Of a stretch of DNA of 64,000 nt, positions 30,526 through 39,923 are shown in pieces (within the stretch, counting starts at the first letter, position 1; each line of letters starts with the position of its first letter). The DNA is taken from the NCBI RefSeq assembly GCF_041227145.1, contig NZ_JBGFSP010000003.1:682001-746000 (forward strand), written 5' to 3'. Below the pieces are notes generated by a model, which searched no databases, was not told the origin of the DNA, and saw only the letters and a list, made by a program, of their open reading frames with translations. The translations under genes and the position numbers were made by a program. Source of the stretch: Bacteroides sp. AN502(2024) (GTDB taxonomy: Bacteria > Bacteroidota > Bacteroidia > Bacteroidales > Bacteroidaceae).

Positions 30526-32061
30526 ATGGAAGAAATGAATAAAGCATACGCCACGTTCGAGGAACGTGACCGCATCGCTTCTCTTGGTGGAGGCGCTGAT
30601 AAAATAGAGAAGCAACATGAAAACGGTAAAATGACTGCCCGCGAACGTATCGAGATGCTGCTCGACAAGGGTACTTTCGTTGAACTGGATAAGTTGATGG
30701 TTCACCGTTGTACAAACTATGGCATGGATAAGAACAAAATTCCGGGAGATGGTATCGTGTCCGGTTACGGAAAGATAGACGGTCGACAGGTGTTTGTTTA
30801 CGCTTATGATTTTACAGTATATGGCGGCTCACTGTCAGCCTCCAATGCTAAAAAGATTGTGAAAGTACAACAACTTGCATTGAAGAACGGTGCCCCGATT
30901 ATCGCTTTGAATGATTCGGGCGGTGCACGTATTCAGGAAGGAATCGAGAGCCTTTCCGGTTATGCTGATATTTTCTATCAGAACACAATGGCCAGTGGTG
31001 TGATTCCACAGATTTCAGCAATCTTGGGCCCTTGCGCCGGAGGTGCCTGCTACTCACCTGCCCTGACCGACTTCATCCTTATGGTGAAAGAAAAAAGTCA
31101 TATGTTTGTGACGGGCCCGGATGTTGTAAAAGCGGTGATCCATGAGGAAGTAAGCAAAGAAGAACTTGGCGGAGCAATGACACATAGCAGCAAGAGCGGC
31201 GTGACTCACTTTATGTGCAACTCCGAAGAAGAATTGCTGATGAGTATCCGTGAACTGCTCTCTTTCCTGCCGCAGAATAATATGGATGAGACCAAGAAAC
31301 TACCTTGTACCGACGAAACCAATCGCGAAGATGCTTCTCTGGATACGATTATTCCGGCAGACCCGAACGTACCGTATGACATGAAAGACATTATCGAACG
31401 CGTTATAGACAACGGTTATTTCTTCGAAGTGATGCCCCACTTTGCTAAAAATATCATCATCGGCTTTGCCCGCATGGCAGGTCGCTCGGTAGGTATTGTA
31501 GCCAATCAGCCGGCTTATCTTGCCGGTGTGCTCGATATTGATGCCAGCGACAAAGCAAGCCGTTTTATCCGTTTCTGCGATTGCTTCAATATCCCATTGA
31601 TTACCTTTGAAGATGTTCCGGGATTCCTTCCGGGATACACGCAGGAAAACAATGGTATCATCCGTCACGGTGCAAAAATAGTTTATGCGTTTGCAGAAGC
31701 TACTGTTCCCAAACTGACTGTGATTACCCGCAAAGCTTACGGTGGTGCCTATATCGTAATGAACTCCAAGCAGACCGGAGCTGACGTGAACTTCGCTTAC
31801 CCCAGTGCGGAAATTGCAGTAATGGGTGCAGACGGTGCCATCAATATCCTGTTCCGCAAAGCTGACGAAGCTACAAAGAGCAAGGAATTGGAAGCTTACA
31901 AAGCAAAGTTTGCGACTCCGTATCAGGCTGCCGAGCTGGGATATATTGACGAAATCATTTATCCGAGACAGACTCGCAAACGTCTCATCCAAGCACTGGA
32001 AATGACGGAAAACAAGATGCAGACAAACCCACCCAAGAAGCACGGTAATATGCCTTTATAA
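30526..32061 (+). CDS. acyl-CoA (propionyl/methylmalonyl-CoA) carboxyltransferase
   Basis: A 511-residue crotonase-fold enzyme that moves CO2 between biotin and an acyl-CoA. Both oxyanion-hole Gly motifs are present: GGARIQEGIESLSGY and GPCAGGACYSPAL in the N-half, and FLPGYTQE and YGGAYIVMNSK in the C-half. Length and sequence fit PccB/MmdA. No membrane decarboxylase subunit is encoded nearby, so a propionyl-CoA carboxylase role linked to the succinate-propionate pathway is inferred. It ends at a terminator at 32095. Confidence 0.9.
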   Translation: MEEMNKAYATFEERDRIASLGGGADKIEKQHENGKMTARERIEMLLDKGTFVELDKLMVHRCTNYGMDKNKIPGDGIVSGYGKIDGRQVFVYAYDFTVYGGSLSASNAKKIVKVQQLALKNGAPIIALNDSGGARIQEGIESLSGYADIFYQNTMASGVIPQISAILGPCAGGACYSPALTDFILMVKEKSHMFVTGPDVVKAVIHEEVSKEELGGAMTHSSKSGVTHFMCNSEEELLMSIRELLSFLPQNNMDETKKLPCTDETNREDASLDTIIPADPNVPYDMKDIIERVIDNGYFFEVMPHFAKNIIIGFARMAGRSVGIVANQPAYLAGVLDIDASDKASRFIRFCDCFNIPLITFEDVPGFLPGYTQENNGIIRHGAKIVYAFAEATVPKLTVITRKAYGGAYIVMNSKQTGADVNFAYPSAEIAVMGADGAINILFRKADEATKSKELEAYKAKFATPYQAAELGYIDEIIYPRQTRKRLIQALEMTENKMQTNPPKKHGNMPL

Positions 32062-32094
32062 CAACTAGATAAGGTGCCCAAAGCATCACTCACC

Positions 32095-32152
32095 AAACGA
32101 GCTTGCAGAGATTCTATGATACACTTTAGAAGATTTTGTAAGCTCGTTTTTT
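32095..32152 (+). terminator. carboxylase operon terminator
   Basis: AAACGAGCTTGCA pairs with TGTAAGCTCGTTT across a 32-nt loop, followed by TTTTT. It is 33 bp after the stop codon. Confidence 0.7.
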
Positions 32153-32187
32153 ATCGGTAAGCCTGCCGTTTTATATGTAACAAAAAA

Positions 32188-32217
32188 ACGGTACCCCGAT
32201 TCACATCGCAGCACCGT
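32188..32217 (-). terminator. possible terminator of the amidase gene
   Basis: ACGGT...ACCGT hairpin followed by seven T on the minus strand, about 175 bp beyond the stop codon of the amidase gene. The short stem makes this uncertain. The rest of 32153-32392 shows no gene. Confidence 0.5.
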
Positions 32218-32392
32218 CACAACACAAACACAAAATAAAACACGACAAAACTACTATGCAATCTTCCTGTCATGCCGGGGAAGCATCTTTACTGACTTAC
32301 ATATATTCGCATACCTATAAGCAGCTATCAGGAGATTCGCATATATAAAACATTCAGTTTCTGATTTTGTTCACGAAAAAGAAGCAAAAATA

Positions 32393-33388
32393 TCATTTTT
32401 TCTCCTTATAATCTTTCAGGAAGCCTTCCATCATCCATTTGGCGAGTGCCTGACGATTGGATTTCATCACCAACCGGCGCTGATCGAACGTATTCTGGAT
32501 ATTCCCCAACTCCACAAAAACGGAAGCGGGAGTGGTATGAGAAAGTACGTATAAGTTACGCCCGCTCACTGTGCCGGAAAAACCCCGGTTAGGTTGATGC
32601 TTATCATACTTTGACTCAAACGTGTCTTTCATGTGATTCGCCAACCGTTTGCTGTCTCCCTTTTTATTCGAATAATAGAAAAAGACATCCGTTCGTTTTC
32701 CTTTACTACGGCTATCGATATGAATAAAAATCGCCCTGCAATAAGAGTAGTTCTTACGGTCTTTCCTGTAAAAGGCATTTATTTTATCGCAACGTTGCTG
32801 TAAACGTTGCACCTGTTTCAAAGGAATCGGGTCGCCCATACAAGTCTCCCGTTTACTGTTTGACAGGTATGAGTCATCACGGATACCATCTTTAGCATCT
32901 TGAATGATTATACGGACTTCGGCCCCTTCCTGCATCAGGTTACGTGCCAGACGGAGAGCAATATCATAAGCGTATTCATCTTCGTGTAATTCGTGTGTAC
33001 CACTTTTCCCGATAGCACCCGGATCAGGACCTCCATGTCCGCTGACCACATAGAAGCAAGCACCGGCAAGACGGCTGGAAGTGACTTTCACATCAGCCAG
33101 TTGCTTTCCAAACAGAGGCTCATTGAGGGCAGTTCCCTTTTTCGTTGATTTAGCTTTCGGAGGAGGGATCACATACGTCACGCCCACTTTAAGCACATTG
33201 TTCTTTCCCAGTTTCTGTTTATTCAGCTCAATAAAATCATCGTAATACTTCCTCGGAGAACGGTTGTGCCTCCACAGAAAAGAAGAGATGCCTTCACCCG
33301 CCTTCGGAGTTGCCTTCTGCTGTGCCCAAAGAGTCGTGCCCGAAAAAAGAAAAGTTAAGAATAAAAGAATATAGAGTTTATTTTTCAT
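32393..33388 (-). CDS. N-acetylmuramoyl-L-alanine amidase (Amidase_3)
   Basis: A 331-residue secreted protein (signal peptide to about residue 22, LWAQ). Residues 28-75 resemble a LysM peptidoglycan-binding module (GEGISSFLWRHNRSP...LKVGVTYVIPP). From about 108 an Amidase_3 domain follows: VSGHGGPDPGAIG with the first Zn His, HEDEYAYDIALRLAR with the catalytic Glu region, FIHIDS with a second Zn His, and VFVELGNIQN with the last catalytic Glu. It cleaves the amide bond between muramic acid and the stem peptide in the periplasm. It diverges from metY with its own promoter at 33441. Confidence 0.88.
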   Translation of the reverse strand: MKNKLYILLFLTFLFSGTTLWAQQKATPKAGEGISSFLWRHNRSPRKYYDDFIELNKQKLGKNNVLKVGVTYVIPPPKAKSTKKGTALNEPLFGKQLADVKVTSSRLAGACFYVVSGHGGPDPGAIGKSGTHELHEDEYAYDIALRLARNLMQEGAEVRIIIQDAKDGIRDDSYLSNSKRETCMGDPIPLKQVQRLQQRCDKINAFYRKDRKNYSYCRAIFIHIDSRSKGKRTDVFFYYSNKKGDSKRLANHMKDTFESKYDKHQPNRGFSGTVSGRNLYVLSHTTPASVFVELGNIQNTFDQRRLVMKSNRQALAKWMMEGFLKDYKEKK

Positions 33389-33440
33389 AACTACATGTAT
33401 CTATCTCCCCGCAAGAGTATCATTTCACTCATAAACAGGG

Positions 33441-33448
33441 CAAAAATA
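33441..33448 (-). promoter_or_regulatory. -7 element for the amidase gene
   Basis: TATTTTTG on the minus strand, exact consensus, 53 bp from the ATG and 13 bp from the divergent metY -7 element. Confidence 0.5.
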
Positions 33449-33461
33449 CAATTATTTTCCC

Positions 33462-33469
33462 TACTTTTG
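33462..33469 (+). promoter_or_regulatory. -7 element for metY
   Basis: TACTTTTG followed by C, exact consensus, 49 bp before the ATG. Confidence 0.6.
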
Positions 33470-33517
33470 CAGCATTAAAATATTTTTTGAAATAAAACAT
33501 TAAAACCCGATAACATT

Positions 33518-34798
33518 ATGGCAAAACAATTCAAACCGGAAACTCTGTGTGTACAGGCAGGATGGACGCCTAAAAAAGGCGAACCACGCGTATTACCCAT
33601 CTATCAAAGTACAACTTTCAAATACGACACCAGCGAGCAGATGGCCCGGCTGTTCGACCTGGAAGACAGTGGTTACTTTTATACCCGCCTGCAAAATCCA
33701 ACGAATGACGCTGTTGCCGCCAAAATTGCCGCTCTTGAAGGCGGTGTAGCCGCTATGTTGACTTCCAGCGGTCAGGCTGCCAACTTCTATGCCATTTTTA
33801 ATATCTGTCAGGCAGGAGATCATTTTGTCTGCTCTTCCGCTATTTACGGAGGTACGTTCAACCTGTTTGGCGTGACCATGAAGAAGCTAGGTATCGATGT
33901 GACTTTCGTTCATCCGGATGCCAGCGAAGAAGAGATCTCTGCAGCTTTCAAACCGAATACAAAAGCTTTATTCGGTGAAACGATTTCCAACCCTTCTCTT
34001 GAAGTACTGGATATTGAGAAGTTCGCACGCATCGCACACAGTCACGGAGTTCCCTTGATTGTTGACAACACTTTCCCGACTCCGATCAACTGCCGCCCGT
34101 TTGAATGGGGAGCTGACATCGTGGTGCATTCCACCACCAAATATATGGATGGACATGCCACAAGTGTAGGTGGCTGTATCGTAGACAGCGGCAATTTTGA
34201 CTGGGATGCTCATGCTGAAAAATTCCCGGGACTTTGTACTCCGGACGAGTCATACCACGGACTGGCTTATACGAAAGCATTCGGCAAAGGTGCTTATATC
34301 ACCAAAGCAACCGCCCAACTGATGCGTGACCTCGGTAGCATCCCTAGTCCGCAAAATTCTTTCTTATTGAATCTGGGACTTGAAACGTTACACCTGCGTA
34401 TGCCTCAACACTGCCGTAACGCACAGAAAGTAGCCGAATATCTTTCTAAAAATGAGAAAGTTGCCTGGATAAACTATTGCGGATTGCCGGATAACAAATA
34501 TTACAGCCTCGCACAGAAATATATGCCGAACGGTTCCTGCGGAGTAATCTCCTTCGGACTGAAGGGCGGACGTGACGTATCTATCAAGTTTATGGATTCA
34601 TTGGAGTTTATCGCTATCGTTACTCACGTGGCGGATGCACGCAGTTGCGTCCTCCATCCGGCAAGCCATACTCACCGCCAGTTGACAGATGAGCAACTGA
34701 TAGAAGCAGGTGTACGCCCGGACTTGATCCGCCTATCGGTAGGCATCGAAAATGCAGATGATATTATTGCTGATATCGAACAAGCACTGAACGCATAA
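33518..34798 (+). CDS. metY: O-acetylhomoserine sulfhydrylase
   Basis: A 426-residue PLP enzyme of the Cys/Met metabolism family. It makes homocysteine from O-acetylhomoserine and sulfide. The N-terminal CVQAGW..PKKGEPRVLPIYQSTTFKY and long SCGVISFGLKGG insertion are typical of MetY rather than MetB. The PLP lysine is in HSTTKYMDGHATSVGG. Substrate-binding SVGIENADDI is near the C-terminus. Single-gene transcript with a promoter at 33462. Cytoplasmic. Confidence 0.9.
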   Translation: MAKQFKPETLCVQAGWTPKKGEPRVLPIYQSTTFKYDTSEQMARLFDLEDSGYFYTRLQNPTNDAVAAKIAALEGGVAAMLTSSGQAANFYAIFNICQAGDHFVCSSAIYGGTFNLFGVTMKKLGIDVTFVHPDASEEEISAAFKPNTKALFGETISNPSLEVLDIEKFARIAHSHGVPLIVDNTFPTPINCRPFEWGADIVVHSTTKYMDGHATSVGGCIVDSGNFDWDAHAEKFPGLCTPDESYHGLAYTKAFGKGAYITKATAQLMRDLGSIPSPQNSFLLNLGLETLHLRMPQHCRNAQKVAEYLSKNEKVAWINYCGLPDNKYYSLAQKYMPNGSCGVISFGLKGGRDVSIKFMDSLEFIAIVTHVADARSCVLHPASHTHRQLTDEQLIEAGVRPDLIRLSVGIENADDIIADIEQALNA

Positions 34799-34846
34799 GG
34801 ATACTGTAAAGGAAAATTAAAGGTAGGTGAACCTTGCTTTTCGTTC

Positions 34847-37096
34847 TTACGGCATTTCAGTTTCCATCTGGAATTTACGGCTTACTTTCATCAAATTGAT
34901 GGTATAAGTGACTACGTTCTGTGCTTCCTGAATCATTGTGAGATACACCATGCTTACCCGGATGCTTCCTGACTGGCTTTGAATACGTTGCAGTTCCTTA
35001 CGTTTCAATAGTGAAAGCTGTTCGTTGAGGTCATTGGCACGACGGATTTCTCCTTCTATGTCATTGTACTCATTGCTTTCCATTTTCTTACGACACTGAT
35101 GAATCAGATAGGTGATATCTTCGGTCACATCGCTGAATTCGCCTTTCTGAATGGCATCCAATGGGTTGAAATTGTTGTCGGTATGTTCGAAGCAAGGTTC
35201 GCAGAGTCGGGAAATACTGTAGACCAATTCGCTGGCGAAGTCGTTGCCTTGATAGTAATAAAGTCCTTTTTCGAGTACGGTGTTATTGTCAAGACGACAC
35301 ATGGCGACAGTGCCCGAACGTTTCATCTGTTTAATGAGCTGTTTCTCAAATTTAGTAGCCCCCATGGCACGACGTAACCCTCTCAGATTTTCATGCAGAA
35401 ATGAAGTGACAGTCAGTTCGAAATTTGTCTCTGCATATTCCAATACTTTAGAAAGTTCTTCGCGGGTGTGCTTACGCATCAGTTGGAGGGCTTCTGTGCT
35501 GTCTGTGGTTTGCATCAGTTGTTTCAGCGTTTCGTCACCTTGTTCTTTCGCTTTGCGTTTCTTGTACATCACCTGACTACGAATCAAGATGAATACAGCT
35601 ATACCGATGAGGACGATGATTGAGATGCTGCCTCCATAATGGAGTACGAGAGCTACGAAAAAACAGATGGTGAAGGCGGCTCCAGCGGTGATGAACCAAC
35701 CTCCAATGACGCTTAATACACCGGTAATGCGGTAAACGGCTGAGTCACGTCCCCAGGCGCGGTCGGCCAAGGAGGTACCCATAGCTACCATGAAAGTTAC
35801 GTAGGTGGTGGAAAGAGGAAGTTTTAGGGAAGTTCCCAAGGCGATAAGCAGACCAGCCAACACGAGATTGACAGAAGCGCGAACAAGGTCAAAAGCAGCC
35901 CCGTCGGCAATGATTGCTTCGTCTTTGCGAAAGCGGGAGTCAAGCCATTTTTTGCTGCCATCCGTCATTATTCGGGAGATTCCGTTGGCAAGTGCCATAC
36001 TGATTCGAACTACTGTGCGGGCGATCGGGGTACTTCCGAATGCCTCTTCTCCTTCATCCTGGCGGGAAAGGTCGACGGATGTTTTTATTACAGCGTGTGC
36101 TTTTTTAGAAGCGCAGAGGGCGTAAACCATGATGGCTCCGGCTCCGATAAGAAAATACCACGGGGTTTTGGCGGGTCCCAGCAAGGAAGTCATCAGGAAT
36201 CCGTTCGGATTTCCTGCTCCGTTGGCGGTATAGTCCATGAAAGAGGAGAAACCTGCGAGGGGAACACCGATAAAGTTGACAAGGTCGTTACCGGCAAAAG
36301 CAAGGGCAAGGGCGAAGGTTCCCATCAGCACAACGACTTTGAAAACATTGATTTTCAGCCAGTGAAGGATTTGCATCAGTACGGTGAAGAATACAAAGGA
36401 AACGGTGATGAGCATCAGTGTGTTATCTTGTATCCAGTGTTTGTTTTCGAGAGTCATGAAGGAGCTGTCTTTCAGTCCTTTGATAAGCATAAAATAGATG
36501 ATGGCAGTCGTAGCTATCCCTCCAAAGAGGGCGATGCTATATTTCATTTTTTTCGTATAGTTGAAGGTGAAGATCACACGGGCAAGCCATTGTACCAGTA
36601 TTCCAAAGAAGAAGGCGATAGCGACGGAGACGAAAATCGCCATGATGACGGAGAGGGCTTTATCGGTGTTGACGAGGTCTCCCAAAGTTAGGGTGTCGCT
36701 ATTGTGTACTTTGATGAGAGAGAGGGCGAATGTTCCTCCGAGTAGTTCAAAGACCAATGATACGGTGGTGGAGGTGGGCATCCCCATGGAATTAAAGACG
36801 TCCAGCAGTACTACGTCAGTCAGCATGACAGCCAGCAGAATACACATGATTTCGGCAAAGTAGAAGTGTTCAGGCTGATAGATGCCATGCCGGGCAATGT
36901 CCATCATACCGTTGGACAGGGAAGCACCCATGAATATTCCAATTCCGGCTATGAAAAGGATGGTTTTAAACGAAGCAGCCTTGGCACCTACCGCTGAGTT
37001 TAAAAAGTTAACTGCGTCGTTACTGACTCCCACTATCAGATCGAAGATAGCCAAGACGAAAAGGAAAATGATAATGCACAAGTAAATAGTCTCCAT
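34847..37096 (-). CDS. Pit-family phosphate transporter with C-terminal PhoU-like domain
   Basis: A 749-residue fusion. Residues 1 to about 500 form the polytopic inorganic-phosphate permease, with the two inverted-repeat signatures GVSNDAVNFLNSAVGAKAA and FAGNDLVNFIGVPLAG. Residues about 530-745 are a soluble, helical PhoU-like domain (KQLIKQMKRSGTVAM, LCEPCFEHTDNNFNPL, YLTMIQEAQNVVTYTINLMK). It imports phosphate with H+ or Na+, and the PhoU part probably regulates flux. It lies 99 bp after ppk1 on the same strand, so uptake and storage of phosphate are adjacent. A short AAGGT/ACCTT hairpin lies just beyond its end. Confidence 0.9.
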   Translation of the reverse strand: METIYLCIIIFLFVLAIFDLIVGVSNDAVNFLNSAVGAKAASFKTILFIAGIGIFMGASLSNGMMDIARHGIYQPEHFYFAEIMCILLAVMLTDVVLLDVFNSMGMPTSTTVSLVFELLGGTFALSLIKVHNSDTLTLGDLVNTDKALSVIMAIFVSVAIAFFFGILVQWLARVIFTFNYTKKMKYSIALFGGIATTAIIYFMLIKGLKDSSFMTLENKHWIQDNTLMLITVSFVFFTVLMQILHWLKINVFKVVVLMGTFALALAFAGNDLVNFIGVPLAGFSSFMDYTANGAGNPNGFLMTSLLGPAKTPWYFLIGAGAIMVYALCASKKAHAVIKTSVDLSRQDEGEEAFGSTPIARTVVRISMALANGISRIMTDGSKKWLDSRFRKDEAIIADGAAFDLVRASVNLVLAGLLIALGTSLKLPLSTTYVTFMVAMGTSLADRAWGRDSAVYRITGVLSVIGGWFITAGAAFTICFFVALVLHYGGSISIIVLIGIAVFILIRSQVMYKKRKAKEQGDETLKQLMQTTDSTEALQLMRKHTREELSKVLEYAETNFELTVTSFLHENLRGLRRAMGATKFEKQLIKQMKRSGTVAMCRLDNNTVLEKGLYYYQGNDFASELVYSISRLCEPCFEHTDNNFNPLDAIQKGEFSDVTEDITYLIHQCRKKMESNEYNDIEGEIRRANDLNEQLSLLKRKELQRIQSQSGSIRVSMVYLTMIQEAQNVVTYTINLMKVSRKFQMETEMP

Positions 37097-37195
37097 AATA
37101 AATATATGTGTACGTTGTTTCCGACTGCAAAGGACGGAATTTGATGTTGCAGGGAGGTGTCGTACATATTACATTTATATTACAATGGGATCTGT

Positions 37196-39274
37196 TTAAC
37201 TACTTTTGTTCAACCAGTCGTAGAAGGTGTATTGGGCTCGGACAGCGAGGGTACCGGGCGTTCTTTTCTTGAATATGTTTCGCAGGTTACCGTCTACCCA
37301 ACAGGCTTTCTGGTTGTCGGAGAGTTGGATATTGAGCATTTCGATAAGGCTGTCACGCAGATCTGAAGCAAGAACAGGAGTGACGGCCTCGATGCGACGG
37401 TAGAGGTTACGGCGCATCCAGTCGGGAGAACCCATGAAGACTTTGGGTTTGCCATCGTTGCCGAAGTACCAGATACGAGCGTGTTCGAGGAAGCTGTCTA
37501 CAATACGGGTAACACGGATGTTACGGCTGTATGGCTGTCCGGGGATGAGGCAACAGATTCCACGGACGATAAGGTCGATTTGCACGCCATGTTCGGAGGC
37601 TTCGTAGAGACGGTCGATCATAGCGGAGTCTTGGAGAGCGTTCATTTTTAGGATGATGCGTCCTTGTTTGCCTGCGTCGGCGAGGGAGATTTCACGATCG
37701 ATCAGGCGGTTCAGCTCGGGGATGAGGTTGAAACGGGCTACAAGAAGGGTGGTGAACTTCGAGTCTTCTTTGCCTTGCAGGGTGCGGAAAAGGTTATAGA
37801 GGTCGGTCACTATCTTCGGACGACAGGTGAAGAGCCCACAATCTGCATAGAGGGTAGCGGTCTTCTCATTAAAGTTGCCGGTACTAATATAGGCGTAGCT
37901 GGGTATTTTTTCACCGTTCAGTCCGCGGCGGCGAATAAGGGCTACTTTGGCGTGTACTTTCAGACCGGGTATGCTGTATATTATTTTAATGCCGGCGGCT
38001 TGCATCATTTCGGCCGTGGCAAGGTTGTTTTCTTCATCAAAACGGGCTTTCAGTTCCACGAATACGGTGACTTTCTTTCCGTTTTGGGCAGCGGCTATCA
38101 GAGTGTTGATGACGGCGGAGTTTTCGGCTACGCGGTATTGGGTCACCATAATTTCACGAGTTTCCGAATTGTGTACGGCTTCATATAGGAAATGGATGAA
38201 ATGCTCGAAAGAGTGATAAGGGTAATACAATAACAGGTCCTTCTTGGCGACGTAGTTGAAGATGGACTCTTTTTCATCAAGAATGGTCAACTTCATGGGC
38301 TTCGGCTTTTCGATGCTGTAAAGAGATTTGTTCGGGTTGGGAAGATGACGCAGGTCTTCGAGATTCAAGTGCTTGTCACCGGGAACAAGCTCATCACGCT
38401 GAATATGGAAAGCATCTACCAGAAAATCCAGAAAGTCATGAGGCATACCACGGTCGTAGACGAAACGGCAGACATCACCGATCTTGCGTTTCTTCACTTT
38501 CTTCTTGAGTTGGGCTACCAAGTCGGCACTGCTGGTGGTGTCGTCAATCAGTATGTCAGCATCACGGGAGATTTTGATGCAATAGCTGGAATCAACGTCG
38601 TACCCGGGGAAAATCAGGTTGAGGTTTGCCTTGATAATATCTTCGGTAAACATCAGGTAATGGTTTTTCTCACGAGGGGGAAGTTCGATGAAGCGAGGTA
38701 CTTTGGCGTATGGTTGCTTCATCACGAAGTAAAGGGGCTGCCGGGATTCTGTTAGATTTGTATCTGCTATTTCTCTCTTCGGATAGACTCGTATTGCTAA
38801 GTAAAGACGATTATCCCGCAGGAAGGAAACTATTTTATCTTTGAATACAGGCACGGGTTGCAGGTAGGGAAAAATCTCTTCTCGAAAAAAGTCTTTAATA
38901 AACTGCTGGTGGAAGGGTTCTACATGGCTGTCCTGATAAAAGATGATGTGATTCTTGCGCAGGGCAGGTAATAGCTTCTCTTCATAAATACGCACACGGT
39001 CATCCAGCTGGCGGGTAACTTCTTTATTGATTTCTTCTACTAGCTTGCGGGCGGATTGTACAGTCTCTTCATCACTTTCCGTAGCACCGGAGGCAACAGC
39101 TTTATGGTCGGCTACACGAATTTTATAGAACTCTTCGAGGTTGGAAGAGTAGATAGAGATGAAGTTAATACGTTCGTAGAGCGGCAAACGCTCATCCAGA
39201 GCCTCCAACAATACGCGATAATTGAATGAGAGCCAACTGATATCTCGCTTGAAATAATTATATTTGCTTTCCAT
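37196..39274 (-). CDS. ppk1: polyphosphate kinase 1
   Basis: A 692-residue enzyme (E. coli 688), so complete. It polymerises the gamma-phosphate of ATP into polyphosphate. The N-terminus FKRDISWLSFNYRVL is canonical. The autophosphorylated His is His441 in GLKVHAKV and the second catalytic His is His598 in LEHARIWYF. The phosphate transporter follows on the same strand. The promoter (39292) nearly touches that of the divergent phosphoesterase gene. Confidence 0.95.
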   Translation of the reverse strand: MESKYNYFKRDISWLSFNYRVLLEALDERLPLYERINFISIYSSNLEEFYKIRVADHKAVASGATESDEETVQSARKLVEEINKEVTRQLDDRVRIYEEKLLPALRKNHIIFYQDSHVEPFHQQFIKDFFREEIFPYLQPVPVFKDKIVSFLRDNRLYLAIRVYPKREIADTNLTESRQPLYFVMKQPYAKVPRFIELPPREKNHYLMFTEDIIKANLNLIFPGYDVDSSYCIKISRDADILIDDTTSSADLVAQLKKKVKKRKIGDVCRFVYDRGMPHDFLDFLVDAFHIQRDELVPGDKHLNLEDLRHLPNPNKSLYSIEKPKPMKLTILDEKESIFNYVAKKDLLLYYPYHSFEHFIHFLYEAVHNSETREIMVTQYRVAENSAVINTLIAAAQNGKKVTVFVELKARFDEENNLATAEMMQAAGIKIIYSIPGLKVHAKVALIRRRGLNGEKIPSYAYISTGNFNEKTATLYADCGLFTCRPKIVTDLYNLFRTLQGKEDSKFTTLLVARFNLIPELNRLIDREISLADAGKQGRIILKMNALQDSAMIDRLYEASEHGVQIDLIVRGICCLIPGQPYSRNIRVTRIVDSFLEHARIWYFGNDGKPKVFMGSPDWMRRNLYRRIEAVTPVLASDLRDSLIEMLNIQLSDNQKACWVDGNLRNIFKKRTPGTLAVRAQYTFYDWLNKSS

Positions 39275-39291
39275 GTACTCTAAGATTTTTC

Positions 39292-39308
39292 CAAATATAG
39301 TATCTTTG
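39292..39308. promoter_or_regulatory. abutting divergent -7 elements, ppk1 and phosphoesterase
   Basis: TATATTTG on the minus strand (39292-39299) and TATCTTTG on the plus strand (39301-39308) are one base apart, so their polymerase footprints overlap and the two genes cannot be started at the same time. The ppk1 leader would be about 10 nt. Confidence 0.5.
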
Positions 39309-39329
39309 TGGGATTAAACAAAGAAATTT

Positions 39330-39824
39330 ATGACAAGAATTGGATTATTATCTGATACTCACGCTTACTGGGACGAGAAATATCTGGAATATTTTGAACC
39401 GTGTGACGAAATCTGGCATGCCGGAGACATCGGTTCGCTGGAGGTAGCGGAAAAGTTTACCGCCTTCCGTCCATTCCGGGCGGTATATGGAAATATTGAC
39501 GGACAGGAAATCAGAAAGCTGTATCCGCAAATAAACCGTTTCACGGTGGATGGTGCAGAAGTGCTGATTAAACATATCGGCGGTTATCCGGGAAAGTACG
39601 ATCCTTCCATCATCGGCAGTCTGATGACACGTCCGCCCAAACTTTTTATCAGCGGACATTCTCATATACTAAAGGTGAAATATGATAAAACCCTGGATAT
39701 GCTACATATTAATCCCGGAGCTGCCGGCATGTACGGGTTTCATAAGGTACGGACTTTGGTGCGTTTTGTTATCAATCAGGGAACCTTTCAGGACTTGGAA
39801 GTCATTGAACTGGCGGACAAATAA
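39330..39824 (+). CDS. YfcE/MJ0936-type metallophosphoesterase
   Basis: A 164-residue calcineurin-like phosphodiesterase. Metal motifs are all present: LLSDTH, HAGDIG, GNID, and SGHSH with a final NPGA. Relatives hydrolyse phosphodiesters such as bis-p-nitrophenyl phosphate or cyclic nucleotides in vitro; the physiological substrate is not known. It diverges from ppk1. Cytoplasmic. Confidence 0.85.
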   Translation: MTRIGLLSDTHAYWDEKYLEYFEPCDEIWHAGDIGSLEVAEKFTAFRPFRAVYGNIDGQEIRKLYPQINRFTVDGAEVLIKHIGGYPGKYDPSIIGSLMTRPPKLFISGHSHILKVKYDKTLDMLHINPGAAGMYGFHKVRTLVRFVINQGTFQDLEVIELADK

Positions 39825-39923
39825 AATAAATGTTTCTGCCCAATTGAAAAATTATTTTAAAATTTTGCCACATCGGAATTCTTTCCGACCTTTGCACACA
39901 GTTAATGAATAACTCAGACGAAC

